From positions 1-7,501 of the forward strand of contig JAEWLI010000211.1 of NCBI GenBank assembly GCA_023393375.1: 7,501 bases of DNA, given 5' to 3'. Positions 7,204 to 7,501 of the stretch are shown here, piece after piece. This DNA is from Bacteroidota bacterium (GTDB taxonomy: Bacteria > Bacteroidota > Bacteroidia > Cytophagales > Cyclobacteriaceae). How positions within the stretch are numbered: the first letter of the stretch is position 1; each line of letters begins with the position of its first letter. A model generated the notes under the pieces. That model saw nothing but the letters and a program-made list of their open reading frames with translations. It had not been told where the DNA came from and made no database searches. Both the position numbers and the translations under genes were made by a program.

Positions 7204-7211
7204 TAAATTTG
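7204..7211 (+). promoter_or_regulatory. Candidate Bacteroidota -7 promoter element (TAnnTTTG)
   Basis: TAAATTTG matches the consensus TAnnTTTG of the primary sigma factor in Bacteroidota exactly. It lies 40 bases upstream of the ATG at 7252. The expected -33 TTG is not perfect: the best match at suitable spacing is GTG at 7182-7184. A start site shortly after the element would give a leader of about 30-35 bases and would place a TTG codon at 7231 too close to the transcript start, supporting ATG 7252 as the real start. Confidence 0.45.
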
Positions 7212-7251
7212 ATAAATTAACTTCTCTCATTTGAAAATCGTATTTTTAGGC

Positions 7252-7485
7252 ATGGATATACAAACAAAAAAACTTCAGGTTATTCAAGAGATACTATCCG
7301 TCAGCGACGAAAAGATATTAGATAAGCTCGAATCTATTTTAAAGGAAGAACAACAAAATTTAGATACAGTCTTAAAAGAAAAACTATCTTCTAGGGCAAT
7401 TGAGGCCAATAAAAACATAACTGAAGGTAAGGTGTATGGACGAGAAGATGCAGAAAAAAAGATCAATGAACGATTAGGCATATGA
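7252..7485 (+). CDS. Antitoxin-like small protein of a type II toxin-antitoxin pair
   Basis: A 77-residue protein starting at ATG 7252 (MDIQTKKLQVIQEILSV). An in-frame TTG at 7231 would add seven residues, but it is a rare start and sits close to the predicted promoter. The sequence is almost all helical and charged: an N-terminal part of the type seen in Bacteroidota antitoxins (MDIQTKK...IQEILSVSDEKILDKLESIL), then a C-terminal segment (about 46-77, LSSRAIEANKNITEGKVYGREDAEKKINERLGI in pieces) whose ANxxITEGKVY...DAEKKI pattern resembles the toxin-wrapping tail of ParD/RelB-like antitoxins. There is no obvious ribbon-helix-helix or HTH domain. Its stop overlaps the next start as ATGA, the usual arrangement for coupled antitoxin-toxin translation. 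Inferred role: bind and neutralise the downstream toxin, possibly with autorepression. Confidence 0.7.
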   Translation: MDIQTKKLQVIQEILSVSDEKILDKLESILKEEQQNLDTVLKEKLSSRAIEANKNITEGKVYGREDAEKKINERLGI

Positions 7486-7501
7486 AAGTCGTTTATACAG
7501 A
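7482..7501 (+). CDS. Probable RelE/ParE-family toxin, 3' truncated by the window edge
   Basis: Only the first six codons and two bases are present (MKVVYT, then GA-). The ATG overlaps the upstream TGA as ATGA. MKVVYT followed by an Asp or Glu codon is a common opening of RelE/ParE-type toxins (first beta strand), and the upstream gene looks like an antitoxin. The assignment rests on position and this short start alone, so it is tentative. Confidence 0.5.

Noticed and set aside
7231..7251. TTG at 7231 as start of the antitoxin
   Set aside because: TTG starts are rare, the predicted transcript start would lie only about 10-15 bases upstream, and ATG 7252 begins with the MDIQTKK type of opening common in such antitoxins.

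Overview
The window comes from a Bacteroidota genome. The clearest signs are a protein ending in a CHU_C/gliding-motility type domain (a type B sorting signal of the type IX secretion system, T9SS), a PorP/SprF-like outer-membrane protein directly after it, A-rich start regions with no clear Shine-Dalgarno sequence, and one exact match to the Bacteroidota -7 promoter element (TAnnTTTG). I cannot name a genus. Confident genes run left to right on the + strand.

Region 1 (2-6298) reads as one operon of three closely packed genes, with gaps of 12 and 6 bases. The first is the 3' part of a very large secreted surface protein whose start lies left of the window. In order it has a seven-unit VCBS/FG-GAP beta-propeller, a fibronectin-III-like domain, six Ig/PKD-like repeats and the type B T9SS signal. 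The second is a PorP/SprF-like protein fused to an OmpA peptidoglycan-binding domain. The third is an outer-membrane beta-barrel of a family I cannot name. A reasonable working model is that the T9SS exports the big protein, the PorP part holds it at the outer membrane through its C-terminal signal, the OmpA part ties that complex to peptidoglycan, and the third barrel is an accessory. Only the domain identities are read from sequence; the model is inference.

Region 2 (6299-7251) is AT-rich and of accessory character. It holds one small, very basic protein of unknown function (6448-6897), a terminator-like hairpin overlapping its stop codon, and about 330 bases with no convincing gene.

Region 3 (7204-7501) looks like the start of a toxin-antitoxin operon: a -7 promoter element, a 77-residue antitoxin-like gene, and the first codons of an overlapping gene (ATGA overlap) that is probably a RelE/ParE-type toxin cut off by the window edge.

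No rRNA, tRNA, CRISPR array or intact insertion sequence is visible. The most interesting item is the three-gene secretion/anchoring cassette and its unnamed third member.
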